Source: Arcuatula senhousia (taxonomy: Eukaryota; Mollusca; Bivalvia; Mytilida; Mytilidae). Taken from it: 64,000 nucleotides of DNA. Shown in pieces: positions 11,531-22,731 of this stretch (position 1 is the stretch's first letter; each line of letters opens with the position of its first letter). The translations under genes and the position numbers were made by a program. The notes under the pieces are model-generated. The model did no database searches. It worked only from the letters and a program-made list of their open reading frames with translations, and had not been told where the DNA came from. The stretch covers positions 40,569,512-40,633,511 of the forward strand of contig OZ020306.1 in the NCBI GenBank assembly GCA_963971305.1, written 5' to 3'.

Positions 11531-12361
11531 TACAGATACTTAGACGACATCCTTGCCTTTAACAACCCCAATTTCTCTAAATTTATAAATGACATCTATC
11601 CTAAAGAATTAAGAATTAACCCTTAATAAATCTAACTCGACCGGCGATAGATGTCCATTTTTGGATTAATATTTAAGCATTTTCAATGGAAAATTGCACA
11701 ATAAAGTCTATGATAAACGTGATGACTTTTTTTCCCAATTGTAAACTTTCCTTTTCTTGAAGGTGATTTACCTCTAGTTCCATCTTACGGAATGTACATT
11801 TCACAGTTAGTCAGATATGCACGAATTTGCAGTGGTGTTTCTGATTTTAATCCTTGTCTTGTTGTTTCCGTAGAGTATTTTGTCTTGCAAGACGGTAAGC
11901 AGTGACCTATGGTCATGTTGAAGACTGCTTGCTGTTTTCCGTTGTGATTTTTTGAATTGCTGTTTGTTTATGTTTGTTGTGTCGCGTAGACTTATTCCAC
12001 ATCTCAATATCGTCTATTTAATGACAAAAACCGTTTCTTTACAGAAAAAATGCTAAAACAAGGTTTTCGATACCACAAATTAGTCAAATCTTTTACTAAA
12101 TTCGTTCATAAATATGGGTATCTTATTGAAAAATTTTACTGTACACGTCGTTTTTTGATTGTAAAAGGAATATCACATCCCGAATTCTATGGAAATGTAG
12201 TTTATAAGGAACGTAAATTCAAAAACAATCCTCTTGACATGATAATTTGTCTTAAAAACTTATTAAAGAAAGGATACAAGTTGGAAGTTTTAGTAAAATC
12301 TTTAAATTTGGTGTATTTTGGTAGAAATATTGATAATTTGATAGCAACTCTAAAACATTAA
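11531..12361 (+). pseudogene. Penelope-like reverse transcriptase remnant (PLE family A)
   Basis: The frames read, in order: the catalytic motif YRYLDDILAFNN (11531); IYPKELRIN; FNGKLHNKVYDKRDDF; PSYGMYISQLVRYARIC; and, from 12023, DKNRFFTEKMLKQGFRYHKL and KGISHPEFYGNVVYKERKF, ending at TAA 12360. This order is the C-terminal half of the reverse transcriptase of Penelope-like elements. It is broken by stops (about 11625), frameshifts, and a 165-bp insertion at 11852-12016 that splits SDFN/DKNRFF. The 5' half and any GIY-YIG nuclease are absent. The last 103 codons (12050-12361) are still open. Confidence 0.8.
11852..12016 (+). mobile_element. Short R4 repeat inserted in the PLE pseudogene, with TSD
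   Basis: The insertion is flanked by TTTAAT at 11846-11851 and 12017-12022. Removing it restores a continuous protein reading across the junction. The insert ends with GTCGCGTAGACTTATTCCAC and ATCTC, shared with the copies at 12700-12985 and 58905-59175. Confidence 0.75.
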
Positions 12362-12670
12362 TCTTTTACTTGTTGACTGTTGTATTGTTTCGAAGCATTA
12401 CAGCGATCAAATATGTCGGTTTTGTATGATGATCATTTGTTGTTTGAAGTGTTATGTTGGATTTAGAATCGATATGTTTGGTTTTTTTACATCAATCGAT
12501 AAATGCTTCTTAGCTAGCTTTCAGTAACTGTGAGTGTTTTCAAGGGAGTTCCTTTACGTTTCGTTGTTCTCGTATAGTACTCTTGTCTCAGGTTCTCTCT
12601 TGGTGAATTGAACTTTTATCGATTTGATTTTTTAAGGGTGTTATTTTTTGTGCTTTGTACAAGATAAACA
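12362..12670 (+). repeat. 3' UTR of PLE family A
   Basis: Directly follows the family A stop codon. Related sequence, including CATCAATCGATAAATGCTTC-type and TTGAATTGAACTTTTATCGA-type blocks, recurs at 41030-41300 without coding sequence. Confidence 0.6.
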
Positions 12671-12699
12671 ATAGGAGGAAGGTTGGCCTCAAAAAACTA

Positions 12700-12985
12700 G
12701 TTTAACCCTGCCACATTTTATATGTGCCTGTCCTAAGCCAGGAATCATTGTCAAAGCTTTTGTTTGTCCTTGTCTTCTATCTGTTTTTTGTCTTATGTCC
12801 AGAAATGGGTCTTTCTTTGATATTCTAGGGATTTGTTTGAATCTTGGGCCAATGCAAGACGGTGAACAGTGACCTCTGGTCATGTTGAAGACTGCTGGCT
12901 GTTTTTCTTTGTGATTTTTTAAATTGCCGTTTCTTTAATGTTGGCTGTGTCGCGTACACTTATTCCAAATCTCTTTATCGTCTAT
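12700..12985 (+). repeat. PLE-type 3'-end repeat (R4), longest copy
   Basis: Contains GTGCCTGTCCTAAGCCAGGA, GGCCAATGCAAGACGGTGAA, GACCTCTGGTCATGTTGAAG and GTGTCGCGTACACTTATTCC. The first block corresponds to CCTGTACCAAGTCAGGA in the other PLE 3' ends of this window. Confidence 0.65.
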
Positions 12986-12989
12986 TATA

Positions 12990-13175
12990 AGAATATTGAA
13001 TTATGAACTTCGAATCTCGAATCTTGAATATCGAATTTCGAATTTCAATAATGCACGTATTTACATTTTAGGGGACTATTTTGTTTGGTACATGATTATG
13101 AAACAAGCAATCTGTTTGGTCATAAGTATCTTGGATTACGAATTTCGATTTTTTGCATCTCAAATCTCGAATGAG
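12990..13175 (+). repeat. TTCGAAT-rich repeat, partner of 9430-9575
   Basis: Alternating CGAATCTCGAATCTTGAATA words, then AAGCAATCTGTTTGGTCATA. The small frame at 12996-13205 is generated by the repeat. Confidence 0.6.
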
Positions 13176-13540
13176 CCTTCTGGTCTTTCGTATTGCATAG
13201 ATTGAGTTTTCGCAACATGTTTCTGATTGTTTGCTTCATAAATTCTAAGTTAAAAATATTTAGTCAGCATGTACAAATAAACATAAAGCTATTACACCAT
13301 TCATATGAAACATTTGATTTGCTTTTTTACCAACCTAACAATGAAATGAATGTCTTTTGTAGGGTTATTAACACTTAGAGGTAAGAAACGATATTAAATT
13401 TAATCACTTTTGATTTTTAAAAATCAATGATAAGAAATAATAATAAAAAAAACAATTGGGAAAAGTTAAACATAAGGCAAACGTTTTCTCGTCTTTATTT
13501 TTACTTCATTTTGATAGATAATGGTACTTTCATCAAATGT

Positions 13541-13614
13541 CTAAATGACAACCTAAAATAGGTTGTTGCATTTAATGCTAAATGACAACCTAAAATAGGT
13601 TGTTGCATTTTATG
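13541..13614. repeat. 37-bp tandem pair, each unit a hairpin
   Basis: Two copies of a 37-base unit (13541-13577, 13578-13614), differing at one base. In each, AATGACAACCT and AGGTTGTTGCATT can pair around an AAAAT loop. A third copy starts at 13615 and decays. Confidence 0.8.
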
Positions 13615-13722
13615 CTAAATGCTGTTAAAAAATTTCCGAGTACTTAGACTCAAAACATACTTGTTTTTAATCTGAATTATATTGTCTGTATGTCTAATAT
13701 AATTTTGTTGTCTGTTTTGTAG

Positions 13723-13764
13723 AAAGTTTTTGCTGTGGCTGTTTTTGCTCTCGCTGTTGCTTTG
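13723..13764 (+). CDS. Candidate Cys-rich exon of the Ig-like gene, left copy
   Basis: 42 bases bounded by a good acceptor (TTGTCTGTTTTGTAG) and a consensus donor (GTAAGTG at 13765). All three frames are open. Only the phase-1 frame joins without a stop to the exons at 16509 and 17429, and it reads S-FCCGCFCSRCCF. Another frame (KVFAVAVFALAVAL) looks like a signal-peptide core but would hit a stop in the third exon. This exon lies outside the duplicated arms, so its link to the gene is inferred from splice phase alone. Confidence 0.4.
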
Positions 13765-13919
13765 GTAAGTGAAATCTTCCTATAGTTTCAGATATATTGA
13801 ACCGTTATGGGGTTACTAGATGCAAATTTGTAAATAATAAATGTCGTTACCAAATGTTATAACCATGGGTTCAGGTCAGTTTAGACACCTTAATCTCGTC
13901 TTATATAATAAACATTATT

Positions 13920-14000
13920 ATACCCCACACAACAAAGTTGCGAAGGTTATAATGTTTTTGACAGGTCCGTCTGTCCTTGATTAAAATTTTCGTATCAAAT
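13920..14000. repeat. Fragment of a TATACCCC-type bivalve repeat
   Basis: TTATACCCCACACAACAAAG, then GTTATAATGTTTTTGACAGG and TCCGTCTGTCC. This is the end type of common bivalve elements that carry (T)CCGTC microsatellites. Confidence 0.4.
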
Positions 14001-14097
14001 TCGTCTTATATGATCTCTTTTCTCTAAATGTCAGCCACTAGCAGCTAAATTCAAATTTATTTCACTTGAAATGACTCGTTTAGTTTGTGACAGTTTG

Positions 14098-14335
14098 TTG
14101 TACTGAGATGATCACCTCTGTGTTCCTAATATGTCTCACAACGCGTGTTGTGTTTTTGTGTTACTGGACTTAAAGATCGTAATGGAAGATGGAGGTTTAG
14201 CGCAAGCTGCGATCTTCGATTTCTCTGGTGTGTCTTGCTTTGTTTTGTCTTTCCGTCTTTGATGTATGAGCTTGATCATCCTAGTTTGGCAGTTTTGTTG
14301 GTGTCTTTATTTACAAAAGGGGTACAATAAATATC
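14098..14335 (+). repeat. 5'-truncated PLE copy, 3' end only
   Basis: Starts near GTACTGAGATGATCACCTC and keeps the order of blocks found after the stop codon of the PLE at 33323-34897: GTGTCTCACAAC-like, AGATCGTAATGGAAGATGGA, GCTTGATCATCCTAGTTTGG. Confidence 0.7.
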
Positions 14336-14794
14336 CTTAACATGAAAAAAGAAATGGGGTTAGCAACGTTCAAACGAAATAATAGGTAAGTTAAGTTTGC
14401 AGATATCTGGAAACAAGTCATGGTCCAAAGAGGGCTTAAAACAATGTGTACAAGCTGTCTAAACATATTTTCTCCATACGTCAGTCAGTAAGTACGCAAT
14501 TATAGAATATCAAAGTGTCAATGTAATTAATCCCTCAACTACACATTCATCATGGATACGAAACAAAAAAAATGAAAGCTGAGTGGTTGACACTAACCTA
14601 ACTAAAACTTCACATTAAGATAATATACGTGTAAAATAGTCAAGAGTTACTCTAGCCGTTAGATTTATATTTTATATTAACATCTGTAATACAATGACAA
14701 TTTCGCTTTACGTCTAGTGTTGCAGTGAATGTTATTCCTTATTTGTACATCCTCGCGATCAGGAATAGATTAATTGCAAAAAGAATAGAAATCA

Positions 14795-15530
14795 AAAATA
14801 CAACAAAGTTCCAGACAATCAATTTTGCTACGCCTGACGCGCGTTTCGTCTATTCAGGACTCATCAGATGCGCTCTACCAAAATATTGAAAAAGCAAACG
14901 CAATATGATTAAGAAGTGCATTGAACAATTAAACCAAATATGTCGAACTGGGAACCAAATTATAACTAAGATTAATCTATGTCTGGGATAGGAAGAAACT
15001 CAGGGTTTTAACAATTTTTAAATTTATACAGATAATTTGAAAACTTTGGTGTGTTGTTCAACACAAAAGTGTTGATGCCGGAGCGGGCTGACCTTGTGGA
15101 ATTAAAACTCCACCAGCAGCGGTAACCTTCACGGACGTTAAAAATCAAAAATACAACAAAGTTCCAGACAATACTACGCCTGAACATCAACTCACTTTCT
15201 GTATAAATGTTTTTAGTTGGTTCTAGGGCTACCAAATCAAAACCTTCCGTAAGTCTAGGATTCAATAACTTCTATTAATCATATTGACAATTAGTAATAT
15301 CAATATACCGGTAATATAGTAAAGGACGTTCGCTGGTAAATTTCAAAATAACAATGTGATATTATATGATTCTATTATAATACATGTATTAAATAAATTC
15401 ATATTATAAGTAACACTTATAATATAAATATAAAGAAAAAAAATCTACAACAAAGTTCTAGACAATTAATTTTACTACGCCTATTCAAGACTCATCGAAG
15501 GCGCTAAATCAAAAGTTGAAAATTCCACAC
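14795..15530. repeat. Cluster of three CTACGCCTGACG repeats
   Basis: Copies lie at about 14795-14900 (with TTTTGCTACGCCTGACGCGC), 15140-15195 (short) and 15440-15530 (lacking the GACGCGCG core). Each carries ACAACAAAGTTC(C/T)AGACAAT. The 15008-15265 minus frame is made of repeat sequence. Confidence 0.7.
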
Positions 15531-15800
15531 TAGCATAGTAACAATATCCAGGTGTCACATTAATACAAAACAAAACATAACCTGCCCGGGTTTAAACCAT
15601 AAAAGGATTTCAATATTTCACATTCTCGTTACTTCTAAACATCACCTAAGTATAACAATCAGACTGTAAGGCTGACTCCAGCATTACTTCACATCCGTGG
15701 GTAAAACAGGTAATTGAGTCTTAATGTTCATATGTCAAATCTTCTGTTTAGTTTATTATCTAGATGTCTAAATTCTTTCTTAAAAATGCAAATTTTAATT
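15531..15800. other. No gene seen
   Basis: Short spacer between repeat clusters; nothing supported. Confidence 0.4.
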
Positions 15801-15804
15801 ACTT

Positions 15805-15903
15805 TTTTTATAATCAATCAGTCAATCAAATTTATTGTCATATAAACATCTAGACAGAGTTTGTGACAAAAACAAATAATATAACAAAACAACAGTAGAA
15901 AAA
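15805..15903 (-). repeat. LINE 3' tail, reverse orientation
   Basis: AATTTATTGTCATATAAACA and GAGTTTGTGACA read in reverse match the 3' UTR end of the LINE fragment at 47185-47995. It abuts the outer edge of the left duplicated arm. Confidence 0.6.
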
Positions 15904-16508
15904 CTGTCCAACTTCAGATTTTAAAATTGAAGGGAATTATAACCAAAACATATTATAAATAAGATATCAAAGGAAAGATAGACCTATCAAATGAGAGTTA
16001 AGGACCAAAGTAAAGAAATAAGAGAGGCTCACTGTGGCATCTATCAAACCATACATGAAACATTAAATGTACCATTATACAATGATAACATGACTTAAAC
16101 AAATACAAACTGTATCTATCAGACTGCACCTTGACACACCATTACATTTGTTTCAACCAACCCGATATTTTTTTAGAAACCATGTTTTGTTTTTATTTAA
16201 GTCCTTAAGTGATTTTCTCCGACTTTATTACCCTTACCTTCCCGATATCATCGAAAAAGAACAAACCTTTTTTAATGATATTATGATCATTTGTCAGTAA
16301 TTTAATAATCAGCTGGTTTACACTCTTATATCCTTAGTGCGAAAAATTAAATTAAACATTTCAATATTTTTTTTATTTCCAGCTTGTTTATATTTTGCTG
16401 CTTTTTAGAGCTTAATGTTGATCAGGGCAAATTTGCTTTTACCATGTGAAATACGTGTATATCGTATGAAATTTAAATTAAAAATCATGAAGAACACTTC
16501 CATTTCAG

Positions 16509-16520
16509 ACGAAGAAGAAG
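16509..16520 (+). CDS. 12-nt micro-exon (DEEEG), left copy
   Basis: ACGAAGAAGAAG lies between CCATTTCAG and GTAAGTTTTC. In phase 1 it adds D-E-E-E-G between the flanking exons. The splice sites and all 12 bases are conserved in the right arm (30542-30553). Confidence 0.5.
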
Positions 16521-16700
16521 GTAAGTTTTCATATTTTAATATTTAAAAAACTTCAAAACACTGAAAGAAAATATTAGAATCATGTAAAAATGAAAAGTTA
16601 CAAAATGTAATTGTAATTACCTTATCAAATGAGTCATGGATTCTTATAATTTAAAATAGAAATCAATCAATCTTAATTTTTTCCTGCCCTTTTTATTTGG

Positions 16701-17334
16701 GCGGTGTTCTCGAAGCTATCTTAGGACTTAGACGTGTCTATAGACCATCTAAAGACTCGCCATAATCTTAAGTCGTGTTCTCGAAGCAGTCCTATTTTAA
16801 GCTTTTGTCTTCTTTTAGGATAAAAACTAAGACACTAAATTTGATGTCTTTAGACCATCCAAACTTACATTTTACTTATTTTATAAACTTTAACTCACTA
16901 TATTTTGTCCAGGTGTTCACCTAATGACATTTAATCATCGATTAACCTGTTTTCAAGGCATCGTGCATGATTTTAATCTTTGAACTTATTTTCACATACT
17001 TCGATGACCCAGTATGTTGTTTTAATTATTTTAGGACAACGTGGGTATGAATTTAAAATAAAAACTGTAGCTAATAAAGTGTTTACTTTTAGCTTTAGCA
17101 TTCAAATCGTAGCCCTTTTGGTGTACATTCAGAGGAATATATTCTTTAAAAAAGTAAATTATTAAATTTTGTTAGAATAAAAATTGTATTAAATCTATAT
17201 TGAGACGTCCTAACAAAAGACGCGTCTAAAATAGTTTCGAGAAACAGATTAGGATGGTCTAAAGATGGTCCAAACTAGGTCTTGACTTTAGACGCGTCTT
17301 TAGACAAATTTTAGGGTACTTTCGAGAACACCGC
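16701..17334. mobile_element. TIR element GCGGTGTTCTCGAA, in intron, left arm
   Basis: GCGGTGTTCTCGAA at 16701 is repeated in reverse at 17321-17334. Sub-terminal words (AGACGCGTCT, TCTTTAGACCATC, and an inner TCGTGTTCTCGAAGCAGTCC) are scattered inside both ends. Non-coding. The same element sits at the same intron position in the right arm, so it predates the duplication. Confidence 0.7.
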
Positions 17335-17428
17335 TCCAGGATTTTTTTTTGCGCACGGAAGCGTAAAAAGATTAATATGTTGCTCCCTTTAATCAAATCG
17401 ACAACAAATGTATATAATTTTCTTTCAG

Positions 17429-17485
17429 GTGGGTTATGTAGACGTCCCTTGATGTGCGAAAAACTTTGTTGGAAATGTTGCAAAT
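17429..17485 (+). CDS. Cys-rich exon, left copy
   Basis: 57 bases between TTTTCTTTCAG and GTGAGT. Only one frame is open. In phase 1 it reads G-GLCRRPLMCEKLCWKCCK: five cysteines in 19 residues, with basic residues. Both neighbouring introns are phase 1, so the exon is symmetrical and can be skipped without a frameshift. Identical in the right arm at 29569-29625. It may form a small disulfide-bonded or metal-binding knot before the Ig-like domain. The family is not recognised. Confidence 0.5.
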
Positions 17486-17529
17486 GTGAGTTACCCAGTG
17501 ATTACTTCTACTTCATTTGTACCTCTTAA

Positions 17530-20500
17530 GAGCCAGTCTATGAGAAAACCATGCAGAATTGTCTAAAAGCAATATTTAAATAAACCTTTCATACTTAGTA
17601 TATGGGTTAAGTACCCAACAAAACCTTCTCCAAAAAAATTTTTTTTTTGTTTATTGGTATACTTTTACTGTTATGGGCATGTTACTAAAAATAGAATTCT
17701 ACCGTGAAATTTACCCAGAAAAATGGCTATATTTGCACAAGAATGGCAACTTTTCCAAATAAATTGTTAATATATAGAACTGACTTGTGTTGTCATATTA
17801 GAAGTTTACCTGGATCTTTTTTTTCTACAACTTTCATAATGTCACATTCTCTCATGTCATCGGTGCAAAAAGGTCACCAAATCATGACCTTTGAACTTAA
17901 GGTGAAAATGACTAAAAAAGTCATTTTTAGAATGCCAATACAACAGAACGAGGGTATTTCTAGAGGTTAGTTTTAAATTTGAACATAAGTTCACATTCAT
18001 GTCTGCAAAATATCAAAAAATTGTCGATGGCAAAAAAACTTGTCTTTGTGTAATGCGGGGGTCAAATGTGCCCAAGTGAGATAATTTGGATTTTTACCCA
18101 AAATCTTATATTATGAAATTCTTTATGATTTTCGGTAAACAATTTCTTATCTACAGGGCTAGGCTTTAGATATTTGACATGAGGGTTGCACATTTTAAAT
18201 TGAACAGTTACAATCATTAAAGAACTTGTTAAATGACCTTGAAAATTGACCTTGAGGCCAAATTTATGAATGATGTAAACAAAATCTGTGTTCATCTTGT
18301 ACTATTTCATGCTAATTTGTCTTTGTACCTCGATCTTTATGAATTGAATTTAGTAGTGTACCATGATTTACAAATAGTGTCTTTAAGCATGTTAAGTAGA
18401 GTATCTGAATAGCTTCTAATTTTAGTTACAAATTATAACAAATTATATTTTTAGACATGGTTTTTCAACAATAAAAAAGCAAAATATGATGAAAATGTAT
18501 GAATATTGACATCATTGACTGCACTTTTCTCGTTGCCATCCAATGTTAATCAACATAATATGTAGAAATGATGCTTATGGACCCTTTTAAATCATAAATA
18601 TATTCATACATGATGATTTAAATGATTAAATGAATTAAGAGCAAAGTGCCAAGTTCTTAGAGTGAAAGCTGTACGGCTCACATGTATGACCATATTAATA
18701 TATGCAAATAAACAATCTTATTCAGAGGTTTTGCTAGAGATTAAGTGACTCACTAACATAGCAAATTATCAAAACTGTCTAAAGGAAAAAGAGATCTTAT
18801 TTCAAAGGGAGATAATTTGTTAACATATAAATATACCAGTTAAGCAATTTAAAAATGGTTCATTGTATATGATCATTTTTGCACTTTCTTTTGTATTTGC
18901 TCTTTTGATAAACAAAACTCTTTTTTTTCACTTTTAATAAATAAAATATGAGCAACAGTAAGTTACATAGCTTAATCATTCTTTAAACAAGGAATCTGTG
19001 AACCAATTCAACTCTCAAGTGATACCCCTTCATTCATAACTATGCATACTGTAATAAACAGTGTTTTCCGGAATAGAAAATAGATATCTGATGGATCTTA
19101 AAATGTTTAAAAAAATATATGATAAGTTGTTTAGATGTTTATAATGTGTAATAGATGATGACATTTGGACCCATGTGATAGAGAAAGATAGACGAGGTTT
19201 ACAACTGGTGTTACAATTTCTGTTTTTCATTTCAACATATTCAAACTTAATAATGATGTCATTTGTTAATTCTGCTGCTGTTGCTTGAATTTTCACACTT
19301 TCAATCTCTTCCAATACACTTTAAAGTTCAACATCTTTAATCTCACCCTCTTCTACCTTGACCAAGGTGACATTCCTAGGCTTTTATTCTCCAATCTTAT
19401 GAAGCTTGCAAACAAACTTCTTATCTTAGACGGACTTAGCCATACTTCTGGGATGAATGTCTTTGTGTCATTAGTATTGCTCAAAACTTTCAAATCTGAG
19501 GATAAATGCTCATAGTTGGGTCTCTTTTCAGTGGAGTTGTAAGTCTCCTATAGAGTAAAGTTATATTGTTTTACTCCAACACTGAATCGTTTCTGATGGT
19601 TTATTAGACTTTTATTCCATACCTTCTTGAACTACGACTTCTGTGTTATTTGTTGATTGCAACAAAACTTTAAAGATTTAAGTGATGGTCAACTGAAACA
19701 CATTTTTCTGATTATAGAATCTTTACCTTGTCAAATGAATTCTCATTGTAACCAAAGTCATGTTTCCCAACGCAAATATGGTATTCACTTGCAAGTAAAT
19801 GGTGCTTTGTAAAGACCTTTCTGCAACTTTGTTCAGGACAAGCAAATAATCTATCTTTGCTTTGAGAAAAACTTTCTTCATTATCTTCTGACAAATCTGG
19901 AATGTCATTATTTTAGTATTAATTTCCAAATCTTGATTCATTTGAATAGGGAATAAATGTTGCAACGATCCAGGCACAAAAGTTTCTGATTCGGCAAATG
20001 TGGTGAGTACCTAAAAATAAATAAATTTGATTAAAATACTGCAATTTGACTGGACGAGAAAAAATTTCCATATCCAAATTAACTAGAAAATGTGTCAATG
20101 AGCCACATGATGGCTCTTCCGTTCTTGAAATATCATTGACCCTCAATGTGAATTACCTGGGATATGGACCTTTACCAAGAAATTGATCAAAAGTGTTCAT
20201 GTGTAAAATATAGGTCGCTGTGACCTTATCTCTGGTAGTGGTGCCATGTTACCAAGACTCATTGAGTAGTGAAATATTATTGACCCCTAACATGTAGTAT
20301 TCAAGATATGGACCCAAACCAAGAACTTAACCGAAGTTGTTCATGCATAAAATATAGTTCACAGTGACCTAATTTCTAGTTTGTGGTATGGCCCTACCAA
20401 AGACCCACCTGGTGGTGAAATATCATTGACCCCCACATCTAGTATCCGAGTAATGGACCTTAACGAAGAACTTAACCAAAGTGTTACGGACGTACGGACG

Positions 20501-22731
20501 GATGGACAAGGGTAAAACTATATGGCCGATCCACATGCGTAGTCGGGCCATAAAAAAAAATCATGGGGAAACACCCACTTTTTACAGAAAGTGCAACCAT
20601 TTTAGTTCTTTTAAAAGTAAAATTTTCATTTTTTTAATCGTTTCGAAAATTTATTTACAAGGTATGATTGTAATTAAGTATTCGCTAAACAGGAAGTAGA
20701 TGACATACATGTATATTGTAGCCTAGAAGCAGAAACTGGGTATACATGTACACCATATGATACTGTAAATAAAGCTGTAAACTAAATATCAGACCCTCAT
20801 GTAGTTGCTTAAAAAATTCTGACAGAAATTTTTATGGTGGATTGAACGAACGAAGGAACGAACAAATGGAGGGAGAGAGGGACAAGTATACCCCTTTTCT
20901 TCTTAGTGGGGGTATAATGATGCAAAAAGTAGTTGCTAAGAACACTGTTAGGAAAACCATTTTCCCTTCCACCACCTAACATTTATTATTCTATAAGTGG
21001 ATTTTTTTTCTGTTTAAAGTGCCCATTTTGGTTTTGAAAAAAAAACATGTGTATATGATGTACATGTACATGTACGATTGATATAAACCTGTGAAAAAAA
21101 AGTGCAAAAAAACTCACCTTTTTCCATGTTCTGAATCATTTACTTTAGAAAGCAGAGTAACACTCAGCAGGGTTTGAAAATACATGTACATATACATGTA
21201 GCACGTGACCCAAGGCCAACGTCCCCTAAACAGTATTACTCAATAGAGTTATATAACTATTATGATGGGTTACTAGAAATTGTTCTTCTCTTAGTAACTA
21301 AGTGATCCATACGGGTTAGCCATCTTACTTTCATTCTGGGCTTCTGGGCCAAAATATTTAGTAAAAACATAGACCTGTATATTTACAGGTCTATGGTAAA
21401 AACCCCAAACAGTAGAAGGGGTACTAAAAAAATAAAGTGACCCCCCCCTTTTGGACAGTCATGATTATTTCTATTTTTTTAGAACGTTTACCTGATGCAA
21501 AATCTGTCTTAAACAGTCTTTAACCATCGTTCTTCACACAAGGATGGGTTGGCTCCTCTGTCTGCAATGGCTTTACTGTTTACATTATGGTCTGGCCCTG
21601 GGTATGTACAGCATGTTTTACCCCTTCTCCAGTTCAGTCCCAAATATGCCCGATGTGATTCACATATTTGAAGGTGTAAACAGTTTTTATCAACATTAAA
21701 AATACTAATCCTATTAAAAGTCAAGAGGGCTTCAGGGCAGTCATACTTTTGGAAATGGTTTTCCTGAGATATTATACTTCTGATGCCTTTTATATTCCAT
21801 TCAAGTACGCTAAAGTACTTTTATTACATTCTAAAATTGGTACAAATTTTCCTGTCGAGCTCCAAGTCACTTTTGCATTATTAAAAGAAGTTAACACACA
21901 AGATTCACTGCTCATTTAACCAAAATTTTAAATTAGTTGTTGACAACCTTGTTGTTGACATTTGGGGTAAAAAAATATCGGGGAATGAAACGGGTTATAA
22001 AATGAAAAAGTGGGTATCTGTAACAAATGAATACAAAAAGTCTAAAAACCATGAAAACACTTAGCAAATAATTTATATTAGATCCATAATTGATGTTTTG
22101 CAAATAAATTTGGAATTCTATAGAAATTTAAGGGTGTTATTTGAAGCAATTTAGTGAAAGAAGCATATTCAAGTGTTCTAAAAGTAAAACTTTATTCAGT
22201 TTTTAGATGTAAAATTGAAGAACTTACAATTATTTGCCAACAACAGTTTTTTTTTTATATTTGAAAAAGCTAAAATCATATTTTCGAAGGTGACTTAATT
22301 TAGATAATCATTTTATCCTCGCTCTGGAATACAGCTGCTCAAAGTGAGCTTAAATGTTACTTTTGAAAATGGACCCCATTTTAGAGCCCCTCCGAAGGAT
22401 TAAAAGAATTGAAAACTCAAAATCTTGCATTTTTTGCAAATTAACTTTAGTCACTTTAAGATATTATAAGTGTAAAAAAATATATATCTGAGCCATATCA
22501 TCTGCATTCGAATAAGAAAATTGGGTATTTCATGGTTAAAATTCAACCACTTTTTTATCAAATATGCAAATAAGGTGTTACTAAAAATAGAAATGGTTTT
22601 GAAAAAAAATAATAATAAATTTTCGTCTCCCTAGGTCTAAGGATGTTAAAAAACCATATGAGCAAAAAAAGTTTTGGTTACCCTTTTAAACCATTTTGAG
22701 GATTTTGCATGGTTTTCTCATAGACTGGCTC
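17530..22731. mobile_element. 5.2-kb TTAA transposon-like insertion
   Basis: TTAA at 17526-17529 and 22732-22735 flanks a 5202-bp block. Both ends start GAGCCAGTCTATGAGAAAAC (then CATGCA), giving a perfect 26-bp TIR. The right arm has the uninterrupted site with a single TTAA near 29525. TTAA duplication points to piggyBac-type transposition. The TIR does not begin with the usual CCC, and no transposase frame is visible, so this is a large non-autonomous element or a vehicle for other repeats. It contains the tandem-core element at 20170-20520 and a 12-bp-stem hairpin at 21368-21395. Long stretches inside (17.7-20.1 and 20.9-22.7 kb) show no gene. Confidence 0.85.
20170..20520 (+). repeat. 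About 144-bp tandem core repeat with ACGG tail
   Basis: Three diverged units start GTGTTCATGTGTAAAATATA, GTTGTTCATGCATAAAATAT and GTGTTACGGACG. Each is preceded by ATGGACC-TTAACC-AAGAACTTAACC-like sequence. The last runs into GGACGTACGGACGGATGGAC. This is the layout of pearl/Helentron-like bivalve elements. Confidence 0.6.

Noticed and set aside
13723..13764. Signal peptide KVFAVAVFALAVAL
   Set aside because: The frame does not join the downstream exons without a stop and no ATG is present in the exon.
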